Below, in pieces: positions 59,352 through 64,000 of a stretch of 64,000 bases of DNA. This DNA is from Actinospica sp035493475 (GTDB lineage: Bacteria; Actinomycetota; Actinomycetes; Streptomycetales; Catenulisporaceae). Numbering within the stretch: position 1 is the first letter of the stretch; each line of letters begins with the position of its first letter. The notes under the pieces are model-generated. The model was not told the origin of the DNA. It did not search any database and was given only the letters and a program-made list of their open reading frames with translations. The position numbers and the translations under genes are program-made. The stretch lies in NCBI GenBank assembly GCA_035493475.1, contig DATJIF010000212.1, forward strand, positions 1 to 64,000, given 5' to 3'.

Positions 59352-60356
59352 ATGGCTGACGTGGCGAAGGACCCGCAGATCAAGAGGCTGACCCGGCTGC
59401 GCAACTCGCGCGGTTGGAGCTTCCCGAGCCCCGTCGGCGGGTTCACGGCGACCGAGATCGCGGGCTTCGATCCCGTCGGGCAGGTCTTCGGCGCGACGGT
59501 GGCGTACCTCGGCCCCTCCAACCTCGGCCTGTGCTTCGTCCCCAACGGCAGCGGATCACGCGGCGGACAACGCGGCGGCGCTCGTTCCTGCGCCGACCCG
59601 TCCAACCCGCTGCTGGCGAAAATCACCGCGGCGCGCGGCATCGCCATCGAACGCGCGGTGGCGGAGTGCCAGGCGCTCGGCGGCGACGGGATCATCGGGA
59701 TGCGCGTGAACACCACCGGCATCTTCACGGAGTCGGTGGAGGTCATCGTCGAGGGCACGGCCGTACGCGCACGATCCCTCACGCGCCCGCCGGAACCGTT
59801 CACCACGCACGTCTCCGGCCCCGACCTCGCCCGGCTGCTGCGTTCCGGCTGGATGCCCTTCGCGCTGGTCTCCGGCCTGTCGATGGCCGCCTGCCACTTC
59901 GAGGACGCCATGTTCCAGCAGACCCGCCGCGGCGTCGGCACCGCCGCCAACCGCGAGGTCACCGGCTACACCCGCCTGGTCAACGACGCCCGCCGCGAGG
60001 CCCGCGCAGCCCTCGACTACGCCGTCCACAGACAGCAGGGCGAGGGCGCCGTGATCGACGGGATAACCCTCCAGTTCAGCGAGCGCGAATGCCCCGACTT
60101 CGACCAGCGCGCCGACTACCTCGCCCAGGCCACCATCCTCGGCACCGCGATAATTCCCTTCGACCGAACCATCCCCACCACGCCCCGACCCCCGCTGACC
60201 ATCATGCGCCTCGACGCGCGCACAGAGACGGGGACAGGGGCGGCGGCCACGACCCGGCCCGGGCCCGAGCCTGAATCCGGCCCGAGCATCGTCCCCAAGA
60301 CCAGCCTCGGCGACAAAACCTTCGCGTACCTGGCCAGCCGCCAGCGCATGCAGTGA
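59352..60356 (+). CDS. YbjQ/UPF0145-like heavy-metal-binding-domain protein
   Basis: A 334-residue protein with ATG 59352. It contains two UPF0145-like modules: residues about 20-150 (FTATEIAGFDPVGQVFGATV, then ARGIAIERAVAECQALGGDG and IIGMRV) and residues about 170-300 (FALVSGLSMAACHFED and LNDARREARAAL-type repeats). The C-terminal 40 residues are unstructured. Members are linked to metal or stress responses, but no function is established. Divergent from the GNAT gene, convergent with ROK 3 (13 bp between stops). Confidence 0.82.
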   Translation: MADVAKDPQIKRLTRLRNSRGWSFPSPVGGFTATEIAGFDPVGQVFGATVAYLGPSNLGLCFVPNGSGSRGGQRGGARSCADPSNPLLAKITAARGIAIERAVAECQALGGDGIIGMRVNTTGIFTESVEVIVEGTAVRARSLTRPPEPFTTHVSGPDLARLLRSGWMPFALVSGLSMAACHFEDAMFQQTRRGVGTAANREVTGYTRLVNDARREARAALDYAVHRQQGEGAVIDGITLQFSERECPDFDQRADYLAQATILGTAIIPFDRTIPTTPRPPLTIMRLDARTETGTGAAATTRPGPEPESGPSIVPKTSLGDKTFAYLASRQRMQ

Positions 60357-60369
60357 ACGGCCGCGGCCG

Positions 60370-61578
60370 CTACTCCACTGCCTGGCCGTGGAACCTGGCC
60401 AGGACCTGCTGTTTTTGGCGGCCGGTGGGGGTGGAGAGGTCGAAGGGGGTGGCGAGGACGATGGCGGCGGCGCCTTGGGCCCAGGCGGCGTCGTCCCAGG
60501 GTTCTACTTCGATGGGGGTGTCGGACATGGGGGCGGGGATGGCGCCGATGAGGGTGGCGCGGAAGGCGGCGTCCCAGTGGCGCCAGGCGGCGGCGCCTTC
60601 GCCTAGGACGATGACGATCTCGGGGTCCAGGACGGTGACGAGGGCGGCTACGGCGCGGGCGAGGGTGGTGGCGGCTTGGGCGTAGACGGCGGCTGCCTGG
60701 GCGTCGCCGCGGTCGGCTAGTTCTTGGAGGCGTTCCACCCCCTGGCCTTCGCGGAGGATGCCCGCGGTCTGCCCGGCGCGGACCAGGCCTGCGGAGCCCA
60801 CGATCGTCTCCAGGCAGCCGCGGTTGCCGCAGGCGCAGGGGGTGCCCTTGGGGTCGATCGGGAAGTGGCCGAATTCGCCGGCGCCGCCGTGGGAGCCGCG
60901 GTAGACGGTGCCGCCGGTGACGATGCCGAGACCGACGCCGCTGCCGATCGTGAGGACGAGGAAGTCGCGGTGGCGGCGGCCTCGTCCGAAGAGCTGCTCT
61001 GCCACGGTCAGGGCTTTGACGTCGTTTTCCACCAGGACGGGCAGGCCCAGGGCGCCGTGCAGGTGTCGGCCCAGGGGTACGTCGCTCCAGCCCAGGGTCG
61101 GTGCGTGCACGCGGCCGTTGTCGGGGCTGTCCACCACGCCGGGCACGCCGATTCCCAGGCCGAGCAGCGGGATCTCCAGCTGTTCCTCGACGAAGGGACG
61201 CAGCGCCGAGGCCAGCCTTCCGGCGGCCTCGGGCGCGAGTGCGTCGAACTCGAGGGTGTGCGCGGCGAGCACGGAGCCGTCCAGTCGGGCCTCGACGATG
61301 GCGACGTGGTCGGCCGCCACCTTGACGCCGACGGCGCGCGCGGCGGTGCCGACCAGGCCGATCAGCTGGCCGCGCCGGCCGCCGCGGGACGGGGCCTCCT
61401 CGTCCAGCTCCCGGACCATCGCCTGGTCCAGCAGCCTGCGCACGACGGCGGTCACCGTGGGCGGGCTCAGGGCCAGCTCGCGGGCCACGTCGGCGCGGGA
61501 CATCGGCCCCGCTCTCCCGAGCAGGGCCAATACCGCCGTCTGGGTCAGATCGCGTCCCGCGGACGACTTCGTGCTCAC
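60370..61578 (-). CDS. ROK family transcriptional regulator (third of three)
   Basis: A 402-residue regulator starting at GTG 61578. Winged helix: ALLGRAGPMSRADVARELAL, then SPPTVTAVVRRLLDQ. ROK domain with LGIGVPGVVDSPDNGRVHAP, IGSGVGLGIVTGGTV and the zinc site EFGHFPIDPKGTPCACGNRG, then CLE. It follows the GH15 gene by 63 bp on the same strand, so it may be co-transcribed and regulate it. It is less like the first two ROK proteins than they are like each other by eye. Confidence 0.9.
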   Translation of the reverse strand: MSTKSSAGRDLTQTAVLALLGRAGPMSRADVARELALSPPTVTAVVRRLLDQAMVRELDEEAPSRGGRRGQLIGLVGTAARAVGVKVAADHVAIVEARLDGSVLAAHTLEFDALAPEAAGRLASALRPFVEEQLEIPLLGLGIGVPGVVDSPDNGRVHAPTLGWSDVPLGRHLHGALGLPVLVENDVKALTVAEQLFGRGRRHRDFLVLTIGSGVGLGIVTGGTVYRGSHGGAGEFGHFPIDPKGTPCACGNRGCLETIVGSAGLVRAGQTAGILREGQGVERLQELADRGDAQAAAVYAQAATTLARAVAALVTVLDPEIVIVLGEGAAAWRHWDAAFRATLIGAIPAPMSDTPIEVEPWDDAAWAQGAAAIVLATPFDLSTPTGRQKQQVLARFHGQAVE

Positions 61579-61591
61579 CTGCTACTGCTAC

Positions 61592-61649
61592 CTTTCAGCG
61601 CACGCGAATGATGGTGCGCCCTTCAGCGCCTCGGCGCCTTTTCAGCGCG
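61592..61649. repeat. Three-copy echo of the GH15 gene 3' end
   Basis: CTTTCAGCGC (61592), CCTTCAGCGC (61620) and CTTTTCAGCGCG (61638-61649) are near-identical; the last contains the stop (TCA) of the GH15 gene on the minus strand, and the other two lie downstream of it before the ROK start. On the minus strand the core reads GCGCTGAA. Confidence 0.75.
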
Positions 61650-64000
61650 TCACGTTTCCGTAGAGCGTAGTACTCGACGAACCCGCCAGCTCGTAGTGGA
61701 CGGCGCCGAGGTCGTCGTCGTCCCACGCGCCGGTGGACGGGTTCTGATACGCCAGCTCGACGTCCAGGTACGACCACGAGCCGGTGGCCGCGGATCCACC
61801 GCTCGCGAGGGCCGAGATGGGGATCTCCGCCTCGATGCGGCCGGTGGAGGTGTCCCACTGCGGTGCGATGGTGCTCAAGCTCGAACCTGAGGTCCAGCCG
61901 CTCGAGTTGGCCGAGAAGGTGGCGTAGCTGCTGCTGTCGCTCCATCGCCCGACCAGGTAGTTCATCGAGTGGTCGAGGGTGCCGCCGTACTCCGCGGACG
62001 TCGTGCCGGTCAGCGAGGACGAGTGGTTGAAGTCCTGCGCATAGACGAGCAGCGCGAACTTGGGGGTCGCGCCGTACGCCGAGAACGCACCCGAACTGTT
62101 GTCGACGCGGACGTAGATGTTGCTGGCGTCGTTGCTGATGTAGACGTCGCCGATGTTGGTCATCGCGCTGCCGGACGAGCTCTTGCCGGATGCGAAGGTG
62201 TAGTAGGGGATGTTCGTCCACTTACTCCAGTCGCTGCTCGGCGTCGTCGTGATGTTGACGGACGCGTAGTCGCTGGCGTTCACGTTCGTCGCGTAGACCC
62301 GCGGGTCGTATTTCCCGCTGTAGGTGAGCGCGGCCAGGATGAACGCGGAGGCGGTCAGCGGCTCCGACATCGTGCTCAGCACCGGCTGGCTGGTCGGCCA
62401 CGCGACGGCCTCGCCGGGCGGCATGTCGCCGACGCCCGAGACGCTCACGTAGTACTGCAGCCGTTGGAGCGCGAGCGCGTTCTGGCCGCTGTAGACGTCG
62501 TAGACGGTGTCGAACATGGTCATGTTCGGCCACACCGGTTCCGCCGCGAGCGCCTCGTCACCGGCCGGGTCGTACTGGCTGGTGTAGTAGTACGTGTCGC
62601 CGGTGTAGCGCGCGATTCCGTACGTGTCGTGGGTCAGGTTGGTGTCGATCGCGCTCGCCATCGCCGCGGCCCGCGAGGAGGATGCGTCCACGTCGCCGGT
62701 CACGACGAGTGCCATCGACGAGGAGTCGAGCAGCGGGTTCACGGTCGTGCCGTCGGTCTGGATGCCGCGGTCGTAGTAGCCGCCGCTCGCGTTCCACAGG
62801 CCGGGCGTGCTCGCGGTGTCGCTGCGCTGGATCGACGAGAGGATCGTGCTGGCCGCGCCGTTCCACGCGTCGGCGCTGGTGGAGGCGGATTCGGTCTTCG
62901 CCAGGATCGCGGCGGCCCGGAGACCGGCGACGTAGTACGCCTGGGTGAAGATCTGGTACTGGTAGTTCTCCTCCCAGATGCTGTTGTCGGGGGCGCCGAG
63001 TCCGTTGCTCGCGATGTTGTTCTCGACGAAGTTGGCGGCGGCCTCGACGACCGGCCACATCGTGGAGAGGAACGTGCTGCTTCCGGTGTCCGCGTAGTGT
63101 TTCTGCACGCCGACGAGGAATTCGCCGATGCTGTCGTATTCGGGTTCGACGAACGAGACGTAGCTGCCGGACCATTCGTCGTACGTCGTATGCCAGGCGC
63201 CGGTACTCAACTGGTTGGCGGCCATGAAGTCCCAGAACTTCTCGGCCTCCGTGTAGTGGCCGCTCGCGTCGAGGGCCATCGCGTCGAACGCCGAGTCGCG
63301 CATCCAGGCCTTGTAGCCGTACGAGCCTTCGTTGGTGGCCGCCGGGAACAGGCCGTTCGTCGGGTTCTGCGAGTTCTTGATCACGACGAGGTTGCGCTCG
63401 TACGCGGTGTTGACGCCGGTGTCGCTGGTCGAGACGTTGGTCCCGGCGGCGAGCCAGTTCGCGTAGTCGGTCGCGGTCGTGTTGAACCAGTAGGCGCCGG
63501 TCTCCGCGCGCGCCGCGTCCGATGCCGACTGCGCGGCGGCCATGGTCGTGCCGAGTCCGAGGTAGTAGTACAGCGTCTGCGAGCTCGACGGCGCGATCGT
63601 GACCGTGTTCTGGAAGCCGAGGTCGACGTTCGGCGTGCTCTCGGAGGCGTTGTCGTCGAGGGTGCCGTTCGTGTCGAACTGGCACCACGCGCTCGCGGTC
63701 GTGTCGCTGGCCGTGCAGTCGGCGTCGTTGCCCGCCTGGTACGCGGTCGGGCTCTGCAACGCGCCGAGCGTCACGACGTCCTGCCCGGATGCGGTCATGT
63801 TGCCGAACAGGGCGTTGCGCGTCGAGTCGTAGGACGCGGCGACGTTCGTGGTCGACGACGTGTTGTTCAGGTGGACCTGGTCGAGGACCTTCCACGAGTA
63901 CGACGTGGTGGAGGACGGGTTCGTCAGCGTGTAGCGCGCGACGAGGAACGGCTCGTTCGGCACCATCACGTAATCGCGCTTGACCTGGATCGGCATGCTG
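61642..64000 (-). CDS. GH15 glucodextranase/glucoamylase-type enzyme (5' end outside window)
   Basis: A partial gene; at least 784 residues are inside the window and the start lies beyond base 64000. The visible N-terminal part (NEPFLVARYTLTNPSSTTSY) belongs to the beta-supersandwich domain of glucodextranases. The alpha6/alpha6 barrel shows AWMRDSAFDAMALDASGHYT, the catalytic base-acid region SIWEENYQYQIFTQAYYVAG and the second Glu in LSTMSEPLTASAFILAAL. A C-terminal glucodextranase-like domain (DVYISNDASNIYVRVDNSSG) ends it. It likely cuts glucose from dextran or starch ends outside the cell. Confidence 0.9.
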   Translation of the reverse strand, partial: SMPIQVKRDYVMVPNEPFLVARYTLTNPSSTTSYSWKVLDQVHLNNTSSTTNVAASYDSTRNALFGNMTASGQDVVTLGALQSPTAYQAGNDADCTASDTTASAWCQFDTNGTLDDNASESTPNVDLGFQNTVTIAPSSSQTLYYYLGLGTTMAAAQSASDAARAETGAYWFNTTATDYANWLAAGTNVSTSDTGVNTAYERNLVVIKNSQNPTNGLFPAATNEGSYGYKAWMRDSAFDAMALDASGHYTEAEKFWDFMAANQLSTGAWHTTYDEWSGSYVSFVEPEYDSIGEFLVGVQKHYADTGSSTFLSTMWPVVEAAANFVENNIASNGLGAPDNSIWEENYQYQIFTQAYYVAGLRAAAILAKTESASTSADAWNGAASTILSSIQRSDTASTPGLWNASGGYYDRGIQTDGTTVNPLLDSSSMALVVTGDVDASSSRAAAMASAIDTNLTHDTYGIARYTGDTYYYTSQYDPAGDEALAAEPVWPNMTMFDTVYDVYSGQNALALQRLQYYVSVSGVGDMPPGEAVAWPTSQPVLSTMSEPLTASAFILAALTYSGKYDPRVYATNVNASDYASVNITTTPSSDWSKWTNIPYYTFASGKSSSGSAMTNIGDVYISNDASNIYVRVDNSSGAFSAYGATPKFALLVYAQDFNHSSSLTGTTSAEYGGTLDHSMNYLVGRWSDSSSYATFSANSSGWTSGSSLSTIAPQWDTSTGRIEAEIPISALASGGSAATGSWSYLDVELAYQNPSTGAWDDDDLGAVHYELAGSSSTTLYGNVTR

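Overview
The window reads as one stretch of a very GC-rich chromosome from a filamentous, soil-type actinomycete (Streptomyces or Catenulispora-like; inferred from gene families, not from any marker gene). The evidence is the density of one-component regulators (AfsR/SARP-type, LAL-LuxR, TetR, MarR, MerR, PadR, ArsR-like, ROK), an ECF sigma factor, secreted chitinase, sedolisin and glucan hydrolases, a P450, CUT1 sugar transport without its own ATPase, almost no TTA codons, and many start codons placed about 7 nt after a -10 box, as in leaderless mRNAs. I saw no rRNA, tRNA, CRISPR array, transposase, integrase or phage gene.

Layout. 0-5 kb: secreted GH18 chitinase with two DasR-like boxes upstream, then a large SARP/NB-ARC regulator. 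4.7-8.7 kb: two-gene DrrAB-type ABC exporter and an MFS efflux pump, divergent from a MarR regulator. 8.7-16.5 kb: beta-helix-like membrane protein, two methyltransferases, a GNAT enzyme, TetR and MerR regulators with clear operators, a SnoaL-like protein, a DEDDh exonuclease and an anchored surface protein. 16.6-19.2 kb: ECF sigma factor, PASTA-like membrane protein and AAA ATPase. 19.2-23 kb: a stand-alone alanyl-tRNA-synthetase-like gene behind an alanine-rich leader peptide, a GNAT enzyme and a secreted S53 peptidase. 23-32.4 kb: discoidin-domain protein, PadR plus membrane protein, a LAL regulator, an XRE / ImmA-IrrE peptidase / MAB_1171c-type membrane protein operon, a 161-bp element with perfect 25-bp inverted ends, an atypical NarL regulator and a zinc peptidase. 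32.5-40.3 kb: CBS protein, RecQ, P450, an uncatalogued 54-residue acidic peptide, two WXG100/CpnT-N-like proteins and a secreted propeller-like protein. 40.3-47.5 kb: three regulator/target pairs with readable operators, plus a serine hydrolase and a secreted DUF1906 protein.

47.5-64 kb is an alpha-glucan utilisation region: a Tat-secreted GH27-like enzyme with a CBM35-like module, two ROK regulators, a CUT1 transporter (lipoprotein and two permeases), a cytoplasmic GH13 alpha-glucosidase, a third ROK regulator and a GH15 glucodextranase-type enzyme cut by the window edge. The enzyme set points to dextran or isomaltooligosaccharide use: secreted enzymes cut the polymer, the transporter imports oligosaccharides, GH13 finishes them. 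The missing ATPase is presumably a shared MsiK-like protein elsewhere. The GH27 gene and the ROK-transporter operon share an operator-like sequence over their -35 boxes.

The most notable signals are the alanine-codon-rich leader before the AlaRS-like gene; a mirror-image MerR promoter duplication; short tandem echoes of gene 3' ends at six gene junctions; the XRE/ImmA-IrrE/membrane operon with a TTA codon; and the long inverted repeat behind it.
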